Shown here piece after piece: positions 46,501 through 59,211 of a DNA stretch of 64,000 nt. The notes under the pieces are model-generated. The model was given only the letters and a program-made list of their open reading frames with translations. It was not told where the DNA came from and searched no databases. The translations under genes and the position numbers were made by a program. How positions within the stretch are numbered: the first letter of the stretch is position 1; each line of letters starts with the position of its first letter. The DNA is from Lolliginicoccus lacisalsi (GTDB taxonomy: Bacteria; Actinomycetota; Actinomycetes; Mycobacteriales; Mycobacteriaceae): NCBI RefSeq assembly GCF_014841105.1, contig NZ_JACYWE010000003.1, forward strand, positions 145,288 through 209,287, given 5' to 3'.

Positions 46501-47334
46501 ATGACAGGTCAGTTGGTGCTCGCGGCAACCCCCCTCGGCGACGTTCGCGACGCCTCGCCCCGCCTCATCGAGGCGCTCGGCACGGCTGGCATCATCGCCG
46601 CCGAGGACACGCGCCGGGCCCGGCAGCTCGCGAGCTCGCTCGGAGTCACCATCACCGGACGCATCCTGAGCTTCTACGACCACAACGAGCACAGCCGCAT
46701 CGAGCAACTCGTCCGCGACATCACCGACGGCGCCATAGTCCTGCTCATCACCGACGCTGGCATGCCTTCGGTCAGCGACCCCGGCTTCCGCCTGGTCGCG
46801 GCCTGCGCCGAGCACAGCCTCCCCGTGACGTGCTTGCCCGGCCCGTCCGCCGTCACCACTGCCCTCGCGCTCTCGGGCCTGCCCGTCGACAGGTTCTGCT
46901 TTGACGGCTTCCCGCCCCGCAAGCCCGGGCCACGCCGCGCCTATTTCGAGACCCTCCGCCACGAGGCCCGCGCCTGCGTGTTCTTCGAGGCACCCCACCG
47001 GCTCGCCGACTCCCTTGCCGATGCGGCTGACGTCCTCGGGGGCGAGCGCCGCGCCGCGATCTGCCGCGAGCTCACCAAGACCTACGAGGAAGTCATCCGC
47101 GGCACCCTCGCCGAGCTCGCTGAATGGGCGACCGGAAACGTGCGCGGCGAGATCACTGTTGTCCTGGCAGGGGCAGCCACCACCACCGAGGAAGCGATCG
47201 ACCACGTCCGCGACGTCGAGCGGCTCGTCGAGGCGGGCAGCCGGCTCAAGGAAGCCTGCGCTGTCATCGCCGAGCGCGCCGGGGTGTCCAAGCGCGACCT
47301 CTACCAGGAATACCTCAAGCGCCGCGACGAGTAA
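46501..47334 (+). CDS. rsmI: 16S rRNA (cytidine1402-2'-O)-methyltransferase RsmI
   Basis: 277 residues. Tetrapyrrole-methylase fold: LVLAATPLGDVRDASPR (canonical ATPIGNLxD), AAEDTRRARQL, LITDAGMPSVSDPG, CLPGPSAVTTALALSGLP. It 2'-O-methylates C1402 of 16S rRNA, fine-tuning the decoding centre. The start ATG is 8 nt after TAGGCT (leaderless). The C-terminal helical tail ends KRDLYQEYLKRRDE as usual. Confidence 0.95.
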   Translation: MTGQLVLAATPLGDVRDASPRLIEALGTAGIIAAEDTRRARQLASSLGVTITGRILSFYDHNEHSRIEQLVRDITDGAIVLLITDAGMPSVSDPGFRLVAACAEHSLPVTCLPGPSAVTTALALSGLPVDRFCFDGFPPRKPGPRRAYFETLRHEARACVFFEAPHRLADSLADAADVLGGERRAAICRELTKTYEEVIRGTLAELAEWATGNVRGEITVVLAGAATTTEEAIDHVRDVERLVEAGSRLKEACAVIAERAGVSKRDLYQEYLKRRDE

Positions 47335-47401
47335 CTGCTCGGCTGGCGAGGCGCGTCCCTCTCGCCCCGCGCGCCACTTTCGCCCCACCGGTACCGTGAT
47401 A

Positions 47402-47505
47402 GTGCGAAGAACGTCAGCTCGGAGCGCGAAACCTGTCGTTTTTCGCACACTCGCGGGGCAGGGGAGCACACTCGCGGGGCAGGGGGCACACTCGCGGGAC
47501 AGAGC
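47402..47505. repeat. Hairpin followed by three direct repeats
   Basis: Arms GTGCGAAGAACG (47402-47413) and CGTTTTTCGCAC (47437-47448) pair with one mismatch. About 19-21-bp units CACACTCGCGGGGCAGGGG follow, three times, from 47445. The region lies between converging rsmI and pabB. Confidence 0.7.
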
Positions 47506-47526
47506 AGGGGCGGGGTCCAGCCAGAG

Positions 47527-48789
47527 CTAGCCGCTCGCGCGGAGCCCAACGATGGTGGCCGCTTTGGCGAGGCACTCGTGCCATTCGGTCTCCGCGCGGG
47601 AGTCGATGGTGATGCCGCCGCCCACACCGAGGCGGCAGGCGCGCGCGGTGCCAGTCGCTGGCCCGAGCTCGACAGTGCGGATCGCGACGTTCAGCTCCAG
47701 CCCGGCGACGGGGGAGCGGGCGCCGATGGTGCCGCAATACACCCCGCGCGGCTCGGGTTCCCACGACTGGAGGAATCGACGGGCGCGCAGCTTCGGCGTC
47801 CCCGTCACCGACGCGGGCGGGAACGTCGCCCCGAGCAGGTCCGCCACTGGCACACCGGGATCGATGCCCGCACGCACCGTGGAGACCAGGTGCCACACCC
47901 CGGGCGCGGGATGGATGCGCAGCAGCTCGGTGACCGTCACCGAGCCGGGGCGGGCGAGGCGACCGAGATCATTGCGGACGAGATCGACGATCATCACGTT
48001 CTCCGCCACGTCCTTGACCGATTCGCGCAGCAGCCGCGGATCAACCGTGATGGGCAGGGTGCCCTTGATGGGGCTCGATTCGACGATGCCGCCGTGCCGG
48101 GAGAGGAACAGTTCCGGCGATAGCGAGGCGACCGCGCCCCAGGCGCCGGTGAGGAACGCGGCGCGCGCGGGCCGGGTAGCGGTGATGCCATCGGCGAAGA
48201 AGTCCACGGGCTCGCCGACGAAGCGGCCCTGGAAGAAGCCGCATACGCACGCCTGATAGACCTCGCCGTCGCGGATCGCCTCGAGACAGGATTCCACGCC
48301 GTGCTTGTGCGCCGCGCGGTCGGGCGGAAGCCACTCGCACGACCATCGCGCGGCCTCTGGGGCGGACCCGTGCACGGCATCGCGCACCCAGCCGGGGCAG
48401 GACGCGCCGGTGAGCGATTCGAACCACCAGCAGTCGTCCTCATCGAGGCGCAGCACCGTCGGCGCGTATCCGGAGGCGATGGGGGGCAGCGGGCCCGAGC
48501 GCCCATCGACTGTGCCATCGGGGTAGGAGAGGTAGGCGAACCAGCCCCCGCCGAAGAATGCCGTCGGTGCGCCCGCCGGTGGAGGGAGCGACGCGGCCTC
48601 CGTCCCGAACGGCTGCCCGCCCTCGTCGCACGGAGCGATCTCGACCGAGGGCGCGATGATCGCGCGCGAGCCGAACCAGTCGCCCGTCAGGGCCGCGGGC
48701 GCATCGAGCCCCCGGGATCGCGCGCTGCGGGCTAGGGCGCGCAGCACCTCGGCCGCCGGGTTGCCCGCGCCCAACCGTTCGTATCGCAC
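47527..48789 (-). CDS. pabB: Aminodeoxychorismate synthase component I-like, chorismate-binding enzyme
   Basis: 420 residues. The C-terminal 260 residues carry the chorismate-binding fold: VCGFFQGRFV, SPIKGTLPI, NVMIVDLVRNDLGRL, FPPASVTGTPKLRA, GVYCGTIG and RACRLGVGGGITIDS. Together with a PabA glutaminase (not in the window) it converts chorismate to aminodeoxychorismate for folate. Its place after rsmI matches Rv1005c. The GTG start at 48789 has no clear ribosome site. Confidence 0.9.
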   Translation of the reverse strand: MRYERLGAGNPAAEVLRALARSARSRGLDAPAALTGDWFGSRAIIAPSVEIAPCDEGGQPFGTEAASLPPPAGAPTAFFGGGWFAYLSYPDGTVDGRSGPLPPIASGYAPTVLRLDEDDCWWFESLTGASCPGWVRDAVHGSAPEAARWSCEWLPPDRAAHKHGVESCLEAIRDGEVYQACVCGFFQGRFVGEPVDFFADGITATRPARAAFLTGAWGAVASLSPELFLSRHGGIVESSPIKGTLPITVDPRLLRESVKDVAENVMIVDLVRNDLGRLARPGSVTVTELLRIHPAPGVWHLVSTVRAGIDPGVPVADLLGATFPPASVTGTPKLRARRFLQSWEPEPRGVYCGTIGARSPVAGLELNVAIRTVELGPATGTARACRLGVGGGITIDSRAETEWHECLAKAATIVGLRASG

Positions 48790-48840
48790 GCCCTACAGAG
48801 TCGCACGCTTGCCCGGCAGCGGCCTACGCTAGGCCGACCG

Positions 48841-50400
48841 TCACGCCTCGAGGCTCGCCCCGGCAGGAGCGAGCACGGCCTGATCGGCAGCGACCTTTCC
48901 GGCGATCCAGCCGCGGGCGTCCATCGGCGCGGCGGTCTGCTTCTCGGTCTGCGGGAACAAGCGCTCGAACTCGGCGTTGACGGCGGCGTCCTGCGCCGCG
49001 AGGATCGGCAGCAGGTCCCTGCCGTCCTGGCGCTTCCGGCGCGCCTCCTCGGCCATGGTGTGCTCGCCCACCTGCTGCAATCGTTGACCCACGCGCACCG
49101 CGTAGGCGAACAGGAAGGCCCGCCGGAAGCTCGCCGAGCGGGTCGCTGGATCCTTGCTCGACTCACCGATCGCGGTCATCGACTGCGTGGCCTGCACGAG
49201 CGTCGATTCGTAGAGCAACCCGACCTGCCGCAGGTCCACGGGCGTTCCCACGGCGGTGGCCACCGAGTACTCGGCATCCCACACCACGCGCACCCGGTTC
49301 GCGAGCGCGATCTCGTGCAGCAGATGCACCTTCGACTTGGTGTAGGGATTCTCGATATGGACGCGTCGTGTCACCACGTCCGTGCGGTCAACTGTCGCGC
49401 TGAGGATCGCGGCATCGATCGCGTAGCGGGTCATCAGTTCCTGCGCTTTGGCGGTGACAGCCTCGGCCTCGCCCTGGTAGGTCGTCGCCTCTGCCTTGGC
49501 GAGCAGGCCCCGCACCCGGTTGAGCACGCGCGGTTCCACCGTGGGCGCCCCTGAGTCGGTGTCGATGCGCCGCTCCGGCCACTGCGAGGGCGTCGCGCAC
49601 ACCACGGGCCACACCGGCAGGTCATGCCATTGGCCGAGCAGCGCGAGCACCGACTGCCAATCCGTGTGCAGCACCTGCGGATAGTCGATCATCAGCAGGA
49701 ACGGGCGGCCAGCCGGATTGTGCACGGCAGCGCGGCGCATCGTCCCGGCGAGGCGGGGAAATGACTGCTCGACCTCGCGCAATTGATCCACCCACGGCAG
49801 CGGGGCGCGGTTCTCGGCGTTCGCGAGCACTGCTTGATGCGTCACCGTCGCGACCGCGAGCTCGAGCACTGGCGTGGCATGCGACCGGCGCACCACGTGC
49901 ACGACGTCGAGAGGCTGCCACCCATGCTCGTACAGCGAGTCCATCGCGGCGAGCAGCAGCTCGGACGCTACGCGCGTGGCCAGCCATGGCTCGCGACCAG
50001 CATCGATGGCGGCGAGGCGGTCCGCGATGCTGGTTGCGTGCGCGCGCGATCGGCGGCTGCCGACGCTGGAGTGGGCTCCATCGAGGATCATCTCCATGAC
50101 CAGCGTGTGCGCGTCGGTCCCGGGGCGCACGACGCCACCGGGCCAGCTCCACTGCTCCTCGACGTCGCGGTCCCGTGCGCTGCCCCGGTCGCGGGGCGCG
50201 GCAGGATCCTGGGACTGGCCGGCGCGCTTCGTTGCCCAGGAGGGGAAGCGCAGGCGCGCGCCCAGCCCACCCAGCGCGGAGTCGCCCAGCCCTGGTCCGC
50301 GCTGCCCCTGATAGCGCTGACCCTGATCGTGCTGGCCGGTGCCGCGCTGGCCTGGTCCGCGCTGGGCCGGGCTGCCGTTGTCCTCCGAGGTCGTCCCCAT
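48841..50400 (-). CDS. DUF2786 domain protein
   Basis: 519 residues from the ATG at 50400 (MGTTSEDNGS). An N-terminal 75-residue tail is Gln/Gly/Arg-rich with near-repeats (QRGPGQRGTGQ, QRYQGQRGPG). Residues about 80-295 are helical and unassigned. RVLNRVRGLLAKAEATTYQGEAEAVTAKAQELMTRYAID (about 303-341) is the DUF2786 motif, followed by its usual C-terminal partner domain to about 460. Function unknown. It is divergent from metG, and its start is set apart from a much longer spurious frame. Confidence 0.82.
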   Translation of the reverse strand: MGTTSEDNGSPAQRGPGQRGTGQHDQGQRYQGQRGPGLGDSALGGLGARLRFPSWATKRAGQSQDPAAPRDRGSARDRDVEEQWSWPGGVVRPGTDAHTLVMEMILDGAHSSVGSRRSRAHATSIADRLAAIDAGREPWLATRVASELLLAAMDSLYEHGWQPLDVVHVVRRSHATPVLELAVATVTHQAVLANAENRAPLPWVDQLREVEQSFPRLAGTMRRAAVHNPAGRPFLLMIDYPQVLHTDWQSVLALLGQWHDLPVWPVVCATPSQWPERRIDTDSGAPTVEPRVLNRVRGLLAKAEATTYQGEAEAVTAKAQELMTRYAIDAAILSATVDRTDVVTRRVHIENPYTKSKVHLLHEIALANRVRVVWDAEYSVATAVGTPVDLRQVGLLYESTLVQATQSMTAIGESSKDPATRSASFRRAFLFAYAVRVGQRLQQVGEHTMAEEARRKRQDGRDLLPILAAQDAAVNAEFERLFPQTEKQTAAPMDARGWIAGKVAADQAVLAPAGASLEA

Positions 50401-50523
50401 GGCAGTGCAGTATGCCTGGATCCGCCGAGGAGGTGTGGGAGCGACGCAGCCGCGACACCAAAGGTTAACCAGCCAGGCGCCGTGCCCGGGCACCGCGGTT
50501 GGGAATCCCCCTGCACGACCTAA

Positions 50524-50535
50524 TAGGCTTGGGGC
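50524..50535 (+). promoter_or_regulatory. Leaderless -10 box of metG
   Basis: TAGGCT (50524-50529), 6 nt, ATG of metG. No ribosome site is visible. The same hexamer stands 8 nt before rsmI and ispE. Confidence 0.6.
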
Positions 50536-52371
50536 ATGTCTACCCGAGTGCTCACGGCGGTTGCGTGGCCCTACACCAACGGTCCCCGCCACATTGGCCA
50601 CGTTTCCGGCTTTGGCGTCCCTTCGGACGTGTTCGCCCGCTATCAGCGAATGGCCGGCAACGACGTGCTGATGATCTCGGGCACCGACGAGCACGGCACC
50701 CCCATCCTCGTGCAGGCGGAGCAGGAGGGCACCACGCCGCAGGAGCTGGCGGACCGCTACAACCGGGTCATCGTCGACGACCTCGCCGGGCTGGGGCTGA
50801 GCTACGACCTGTTCACCCGCACCACGACCCGCAACCACTACGCGGTGGTGCAGGAGCTGTTCCGCACCCTGCACAAGAACGGCTACCTCGTCCCCAAGAC
50901 CACCACCGGCGCCATCAGCCCCTCCACCGGGCGCACGCTGCCCGACCGCTACGTCGAGGGCACCTGCCCGATCTGCGGCTACGACGGCGCTCGCGGCGAC
51001 CAGTGCGACAACTGCGGCAACCAGCTCGACCCGATCGACCTCATCAACCCACGCTCCAAGCTCAACGGCGAGACGCCGAAGTTCATCGAGACCGAGCACT
51101 TCTTCCTGGACCTTCCGTCCCTCGCCGGGGCCCTCGAGATCTGGCTGAAGGGCCGCACCGAATGGCGCCCGAACGTGCTGCGGTTCAGCCTCAACCTCAT
51201 CGAGAACCTGCGGCCGCGCGCGATGAGCCGCGATATCGACTGGGGCGTTCCCATCCCGCTGGAGGGCTGGCAGGACCGTCCCGACAAGAAGCTCTACGTG
51301 TGGTTCGACGCTGTCATCGGCTACTTGTCCGCGAGCATCGAGTGGGCCGTGCGCACCGGCAACCCCGACGCGTGGCGCCAATGGTGGACCGACCCCGAGG
51401 CCGTGTCCTACTACTTCATGGGCAAGGACAACATCACCTTCCACTCGCAGATCTGGCCCTCCGAGCTGCTCGGATACCGTGGCGCCGGGGATCGCGGCGG
51501 CCAGCCTGGCATGTTTGGCGAGCTCAACCTGCCCACCGAGGTCGTCTCCAGCGAGTTCCTCACCATGAGCGGCTCCAAGTTCTCCACCAGCCGCGGCACC
51601 GTCATCTACGTCCGTGACTTCCTGCGCGACTTCGGCCCCGACGCGCTCCGCTACTTCATCTCCGTGGCCGGTCCGGAATCCCAGGACACCGACTTCACCT
51701 GGGACGAGTTCATCCGCCGCACCAACTTCGAGCTCGCCAACGAATGGGGCAACCTCGTCAATCGCTCCGTTTCCATGGCGCAGAAGAACTTCGGCGAGAT
51801 CCCCCGCCCCGCGACCCTCACCGACGCCGACGTCGAGCTGCTGCGCACCGCCGAGGCCGCGTTCGAGACCGCCGGGGCCCACCTGCGCCGCAGCCGCTTC
51901 CGCGCCGCCGCTACCGAGGGCATGCGCGTCGTCACCGCCGCTAACCGCTACATCTCCGCGCTCGAGCCCTGGAAGCTCGCCAAGGACCCCGACCAGCGCG
52001 ACCGCCTCGCCACTGTCCTGCACACCTCGCTGCAGGTCGTCTCCGACGCCAACGCGCTGCTCACCCCCTTCCTGCCGCACGCCTCGCAGCAGGTCCACGA
52101 GCAGCTCGGCGGCACCGGCGTGTGGGCGGCCCAGCCCGAGGTCCACGAGGTGGAGGACAACACCGCCCGCACCGCGCCCGTCGGCGCCAACCTTCCCGAG
52201 GAGGGACGCGGCTACCCCGTGCTCATGGGTGACTACGCGAACGAGAAGGCCCGGTGGGAGCGCACCAGCATCACGCCGGGAACGCCACTGAGCAAGCCGA
52301 AGCCCCTGTTCGCCAAGCTCGACCCCGAGATCGGCGAGACCGGCCCGGAGTGGGCACCGATCAAGAAGTGA
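50536..52371 (+). CDS. metG: Methionyl-tRNA synthetase
   Basis: 611 residues. Class I motifs: HIGH (19-22) and KFSTS (348-352, the KMSKS equivalent). The knuckle domain has four cysteines (CPICG...CDNCG), so it binds zinc. [11 protein letters not shown] and the anticodon-binding helices follow; there is no C-terminal EMAP dimer domain. It charges tRNA-Met. Preceded by a leaderless promoter and followed by tatD 7 bp later; the pair and what follows match Rv1007c-Rv1011 in content. Confidence 0.97.
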   Translation: MSTRVLTAVAWPYTNGPRHIGHVSGFGVPSDVFARYQRMAGNDVLMISGTDEHGTPILVQAEQEGTTPQELADRYNRVIVDDLAGLGLSYDLFTRTTTRNHYAVVQELFRTLHKNGYLVPKTTTGAISPSTGRTLPDRYVEGTCPICGYDGARGDQCDNCGNQLDPIDLINPRSKLNGETPKFIETEHFFLDLPSLAGALEIWLKGRTEWRPNVLRFSLNLIENLRPRAMSRDIDWGVPIPLEGWQDRPDKKLYVWFDAVIGYLSASIEWAVRTGNPDAWRQWWTDPEAVSYYFMGKDNITFHSQIWPSELLGYRGAGDRGGQPGMFGELNLPTEVVSSEFLTMSGSKFSTSRGTVIYVRDFLRDFGPDALRYFISVAGPESQDTDFTWDEFIRRTNFELANEWGNLVNRSVSMAQKNFGEIPRPATLTDADVELLRTAEAAFETAGAHLRRSRFRAAATEGMRVVTAANRYISALEPWKLAKDPDQRDRLATVLHTSLQVVSDANALLTPFLPHASQQVHEQLGGTGVWAAQPEVHEVEDNTARTAPVGANLPEEGRGYPVLMGDYANEKARWERTSITPGTPLSKPKPLFAKLDPEIGETGPEWAPIKK

Positions 52372-52378
52372 GGCACTG

Positions 52379-53209
52379 ATGGGATCAAGCAAGCGCGAAG
52401 CACCACCGCTTCCCGAGCGGCTTGCCCCGATCGTCGACGCGCACACCCACCTCGACGCCTGCGGCGCCCACGACGAGGACACGCTGCATGCCATCGTGGA
52501 CCGCGCCGACAGCGCCGGAGTGGGAACCATCGTCACCGTCGCCGATGACCTCGACGCAGCCGAGAACGCCGTTCGCTTCGCCCACTGGGACGAGCGCGTG
52601 CACGCTGCCGTCGCGCTGCACCCCACCCGTGCCAACGCGCTCGACGAGCACGCCCGCGAACGCATCGAGGCTCTCTCCCGCGACGAGCGCACGGTCGCGG
52701 TGGGGGAGACCGGCCTCGATTGGTACTGGCCCGGCAAGCTCGACGGTTGCGCCACCCGCGCCGAGCAGGAGGATGCCTTCCGCTGGCACATCGACCTCGC
52801 CAAGCGCATCGGCAAGCCGCTGATGCTGCACAACCGCGAGGCCGACGATGACCTCGTGCGCGTCCTGCTCTCCGAGGGACCGCCCGACACCGTCATCTTC
52901 CACTGCTTCTCCTCCGGGCCCGCCATGGCGCGCACCTGCCTCGATAACGGCTGGATCCTCAGCCTGTCGGGCACCGTCAGCTTCCGGAATGCCCGCGAGC
53001 TGCACGAGGCTGCCCGCCTCATCCCGCACGAGCAGATGATGGTGGAAACCGACGCGCCCTACCTGACGCCGCATCCCTACCGCGGGGCGCCCAACCAGTC
53101 CTACTGCCTGCCCTATACCGTGCGGGCGCTCTCCGAGCTGCGCGGCGAGGACGCTGAGGCCGTCGCGGCCGGGACCACCGCCACCGCGCGGCGCGTCTAC
53201 CGGCTGTAG
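52379..53209 (+). CDS. tatD: TatD family deoxyribonuclease
   Basis: 276 residues. Metal-binding motifs IVDAHTHLDACG (HxH), AVGETGLDWYW, MLHNREADDDL, FHCFSSGP and METDAPYLTP. TIM-barrel metal-dependent 3'-5' exonuclease involved in DNA quality control. It starts 7 bp after metG, so the two are co-transcribed. It is the last gene before a long repeat-filled gap. Confidence 0.93.
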   Translation: MGSSKREAPPLPERLAPIVDAHTHLDACGAHDEDTLHAIVDRADSAGVGTIVTVADDLDAAENAVRFAHWDERVHAAVALHPTRANALDEHARERIEALSRDERTVAVGETGLDWYWPGKLDGCATRAEQEDAFRWHIDLAKRIGKPLMLHNREADDDLVRVLLSEGPPDTVIFHCFSSGPAMARTCLDNGWILSLSGTVSFRNARELHEAARLIPHEQMMVETDAPYLTPHPYRGAPNQSYCLPYTVRALSELRGEDAEAVAAGTTATARRVYRL

Positions 53210-53275
53210 GGTCCGCGGCCCGCCGGTCGCGGGCTTAAACTGACCACCCCCGCCTCCGTTACGCACGGTCGGTCG

Positions 53276-53344
53276 CAAACGCGATAGAAGCTGCAGGAGA
53301 TGCAGGTCCGCTTCTATCGCGTTTGACGGTTTCCAGTGCTTTTG
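53276..53344 (+). repeat. Inverted repeat family 1, copy D
   Basis: Arms CAAACGCGATAGAAG (53276-53290) and CTTCTATCGCGTTTG (53311-53325), perfect complements. Both arms differ from the consensus at the loop end, but in a compensated way (A-T to G-C). Spacer 20 nt; tail ACGGTTTCCAGTGCTTTTGC. It lies 67 bp past the tatD stop, oriented with tatD. Confidence 0.93.
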
Positions 53345-53504
53345 CCGCCCCGCGGCCGCTCCGGGGCGGCCAGCGGCTGCCCTACTGCGCTCGCGGCTGC
53401 CCTACTGCGCTCGCGCGCCTGCTCTGCGGCCGCCCTACTGGACCGCAGCTCCCACCCATCGCTCGCGGCTCCCACCGATCTGGCGCAGCTCCCACCGTTA
53501 TATG

Positions 53505-53653
53505 GGTGGCAGGAACCGGCGAGAGGTGGCAGGAACCGGCGAGAGGTGGCAGGAACCGGCGAGAGGTGGCAGGAACCGGCCAGAGGTGGCAGGAACCGGC
53601 GAGAGGTGGCTGGAACCGGCGAGAGGTGGGTGGAACCGGCGAGAGGTGGCAGG
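53505..53653. repeat. 20-bp minisatellite, 7 full copies plus 9 bp
   Basis: Unit GGTGGCAGGAACCGGCGAGA. Copies 1-3 and 5 are identical; copy 4 has CAGA, copy 6 TGGAACC, copy 7 GGTGGGTGG. No unique spacers, so not CRISPR. A diverged copy of the same unit plus the next 9 bp occurs at 63915-63943. Confidence 0.95.
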
Positions 53654-53774
53654 TGCAGCCCCAGGGCAGCCCCAGGGCTGCCCCAGTGCAGCCCCAGGCG
53701 CGGCCGTCCTGCCGTCGAACGTGCAGGGAAGCGCCACGCCAAGCCCCCACCCGGAACCCCCTCGCAGCCCCGTT

Positions 53775-53793
53775 GGTAACGCCTGCTGTTACC
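53775..53793. promoter_or_regulatory. GGTAAC-N7-GTTACC inverted repeat
   Basis: A perfect 6-bp inverted repeat about 380 bp before rpfB. Nearer the gene, GTTACGGTTCTGTTATC (54057-54073) is a direct repeat of GTTAC/GTTAT. Such GTTAC repeats resemble MtrA response-regulator sites, and rpfB is an MtrA target in mycobacteria. Offered as a candidate only. Confidence 0.4.
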
Positions 53794-53862
53794 GAAGCGT
53801 GATTGATAGCGTTTGCTGCTGCTTGCAATGTGGTGGCCCCGATCACAGCAGCAAGCACGTGA

Positions 53863-55308
<1,446 letters not shown>

Positions 55309-55397
55309 TCCCAGCCCGGGCCCACCAGCCCGGAATGTCCTCGCGGCCCGCAGCCGCCTGACCGCACGATGAGGCCGCACTGAACACCACGCACCAG

Positions 55398-55435
55398 CAC
55401 GAGAACCCCGAGCCCACCGGTTCGGGGTTCTCGCG
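55398..55435. terminator. Hairpin after rpfB, touching the rsmA start
   Basis: GAGAACCCCGA (55401-55411) pairs perfectly with TCGGGGTTCTC (55422-55432), extendable by CAC/GTG. It ends 5-8 nt before the rsmA GTG, so no Shine-Dalgarno sequence is free there. Terminator of rpfB, or a structure that limits rsmA translation. Confidence 0.65.
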
Positions 55436-55439
55436 TGCT

Positions 55440-56354
55440 GTGAACCTTCTCGGGCCAGCCGATATCCGCGTCCTTGCCGAGCAGCTCGGGCTCCGGCCCA
55501 CCAAGCAGTGGGGCCAGAACTTCGTCCACGACGCCAACACGGTCCGGCGCATCGTCACCAGCGCGGCGGTCGCCCCGGGCGAGACCGTCCTCGAGGTGGG
55601 GCCTGGGCTCGGCTCGCTGACCCTCGCCCTCATCGCGGCCGGGCATCCGGTGGTGGCCGTCGAGATCGACCCCGCGCTCGCCGAGCAGCTCCCTGAGACG
55701 CTTGCTGCCCGCGCCCCCAGCCACGTCGATCGGCTCGCGGTGGTGCAGGCCGATGCGCTGCGCGTGCGGCGCGATGACCTGCCCGAGGGCAGCCGGGATC
55801 CCGCGGCGATCGTCGCGAACCTGCCCTACAACGTTGCTGTCCCCGTGATCCTGCACCTGCTCGCCGAGCTGCCCAGCGTGCAGACAGTCCTCGTGATGGT
55901 GCAGGCGGAGGTCGCCGACCGGCTCGCCGCGCCCCCGGGCAGCCGCACCTACGGGGTGCCGAGCGCGAAGGCCGCCTACTACGGCGAGGTGCGACGCGCC
56001 GGATCCGTCGGGAGGGCAGTGTTCTGGCCCGCGCCCAACGTCGACTCCGGCCTCGTGCGCATCACCCGCCACGCGGCCCCGCCCTGGTCGATGGAGCCCG
56101 CCCAGCGTCGCGCCGTATTCACCCTCATCGATGCCGCGTTCGCGCAGCGCCGCAAGACCCTGCGCTCCGCCCTCGCTGGCTGGGCCGGCAGCGCGCAGGA
56201 GGCCGAGCGCATCCTGCGCAGCGCCGGGATCGAGCCCTCGGAGCGTGGCGAGAAGCTCGGCATCGCCGAATTCGTCCGCATTGCCTCCGTCGCTGCCGCG
56301 GGAGCCACGCCCCCGCGCGATCCGGGGCGCGACGCGCCACCGAGCGCCGACTAG
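55440..56354 (+). CDS. rsmA: 16S rRNA (A1518/A1519-N6)-dimethyltransferase
   Basis: 304 residues. [19 protein letters not shown] (conserved GQNFL region), SAM-binding [12 protein letters not shown], acidic loop VEIDPAL, and catalytic NLPYNVAVP (motif IV). It dimethylates two adenines in helix 45, a late ribosome assembly step. The GTG at 55440 puts the conserved [15 protein letters not shown] at the N-terminus as in relatives; there is no alternative start. The unusual point is the hairpin ending just before the start codon. Confidence 0.95.
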   Translation: MNLLGPADIRVLAEQLGLRPTKQWGQNFVHDANTVRRIVTSAAVAPGETVLEVGPGLGSLTLALIAAGHPVVAVEIDPALAEQLPETLAARAPSHVDRLAVVQADALRVRRDDLPEGSRDPAAIVANLPYNVAVPVILHLLAELPSVQTVLVMVQAEVADRLAAPPGSRTYGVPSAKAAYYGEVRRAGSVGRAVFWPAPNVDSGLVRITRHAAPPWSMEPAQRRAVFTLIDAAFAQRRKTLRSALAGWAGSAQEAERILRSAGIEPSERGEKLGIAEFVRIASVAAAGATPPRDPGRDAPPSAD

Positions 56355-56365
56355 GCTGTTGCACC
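56352..56365 (+). promoter_or_regulatory. Leaderless -10 box of ispE overlapping the rsmA stop
   Basis: TAGGCT (56352-56357), 8 nt, GTG of ispE. The first three bases are the rsmA stop codon. Same hexamer and spacing as at rsmI. Confidence 0.55.
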
Positions 56366-57370
56366 GTGCTTCATGTCGTTGACGCCCCCCTCGTTGCCCG
56401 CGCCCCCGCGAAGGTGAACCTCCACCTCGCGGTGGGCGCCCTGCGCAAGGATGGCTACCACGAGCTCACCACGGTCTATCAGGCGCTGTCGCTGCACGAT
56501 GAGATCACCGTCCGCGCCGCCGACTCGATCGCCATCTCGGTGCGCGGCGAGGGCGCCGATGATGTGCCCCTCGGCTCGACCAACCTCGTATGGCAGGCCG
56601 CGGAGCTCATGGCGGAGAAGGCCGGGCATGGCAAGCGTGGCCCGCGCGCCAGCATCGCCATCACCAAGGGGATCCCTGTCGCTGGTGGTCTTGCAGGTGG
56701 CAGCGCGGATGCCGCCGCTACCCTCGTTGCCCTCAATGAGCTGTGGCAGCTGGAGCTTTCCCGGTCCGAGCTGCTCGAGCTTGCCGCGCGGCTCGGCAGC
56801 GACGTGCCGTTCTCGCTGAGCGGCGGCACCAGCGTGGGCGTGGGCCGGGGGGAGCAACTGCTGCCGGTGTTGTCGCGCAACACCTACCACTGGGTGCTCG
56901 CGTTCGCGAAGGGCGGACTGAGCACGCCCGCGGTGTACCGGGAGCTCGACCGGTTGCGCGCTGTCGGAGCCCCGCCCCGCATCGGTGCCGCCGACGATCT
57001 CATGCACGCCCTCGCGGCGGGCGATGCTCGGCAGCTCGCGCCCCTGCTCGGCAATGACCTTCAGGCCGCGGCGGTGACCCTGATGCCCGCCCTGCGCCGC
57101 ACCCTGCGCGCGGGAACGGACGCCGGCGCCCTCGCCGCCATCGTGTCCGGCTCCGGCCCCACCTGTGCTTTCCTCTGCGCGGACGAGGACGATGCCATCA
57201 ATGTCAGTGTCGAGGTCTCCTCGACCGGGGTGTGCCGCACCGTGCGCACCGCCACTGGCCCCGTGCCCGGCGCCCGGCTCGTCACGGCGCCGCACCCGCG
57301 ACCCCCGCGACGCGAGCCTGGACCACCCCGGACCGACGACGATCTCGATCCCGTAGAAGGAGGCGCCTGA
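56366..57370 (+). CDS. ispE: 4-diphosphocytidyl-2-C-methyl-D-erythritol kinase
   Basis: 334 residues. GHMP kinase motifs: [12 protein letters not shown] (motif 1), [17 protein letters not shown] (ATP-binding motif 2), [11 protein letters not shown] and [12 protein letters not shown] (motif 3). It phosphorylates CDP-ME in the MEP isoprenoid pathway. The last 30 residues are a Pro/Arg/Asp-rich extension not needed for the fold. It ends exactly where the ABC-F gene begins; AGGAGG for that gene lies inside the ispE 3' end. Confidence 0.96.
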   Translation: MLHVVDAPLVARAPAKVNLHLAVGALRKDGYHELTTVYQALSLHDEITVRAADSIAISVRGEGADDVPLGSTNLVWQAAELMAEKAGHGKRGPRASIAITKGIPVAGGLAGGSADAAATLVALNELWQLELSRSELLELAARLGSDVPFSLSGGTSVGVGRGEQLLPVLSRNTYHWVLAFAKGGLSTPAVYRELDRLRAVGAPPRIGAADDLMHALAAGDARQLAPLLGNDLQAAAVTLMPALRRTLRAGTDAGALAAIVSGSGPTCAFLCADEDDAINVSVEVSSTGVCRTVRTATGPVPGARLVTAPHPRPPRREPGPPRTDDDLDPVEGGA

Positions 57371-59170
<1,800 letters not shown>

Positions 59171-59199
59171 ACGTGCCCCGCGACGAGGGTGCTGGCGAG

Positions 59200-59211
59200 T
59201 AGCCTCGGTTC
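59200..59211 (+). promoter_or_regulatory. Leaderless -10 box of ppk2
   Basis: TAGCCT (59200-59205), 6 nt, ATG of the polyphosphate kinase gene; no ribosome site. Confidence 0.5.

Noticed and set aside
44857..47469. 870-residue leftward frame
   Set aside because: The part beyond 46476 is antisense to rsmI; Pmt homology starts after the GTG at 46476.
48841..53022. Single leftward protein of 1393 residues
   Set aside because: Beyond 50400 it runs antisense through metG and tatD; the real DUF2786 protein starts at the ATG at 50400.
53505..53653. CRISPR array
   Set aside because: The 20-bp units are directly adjacent with no unique spacers, and no cas gene is present.
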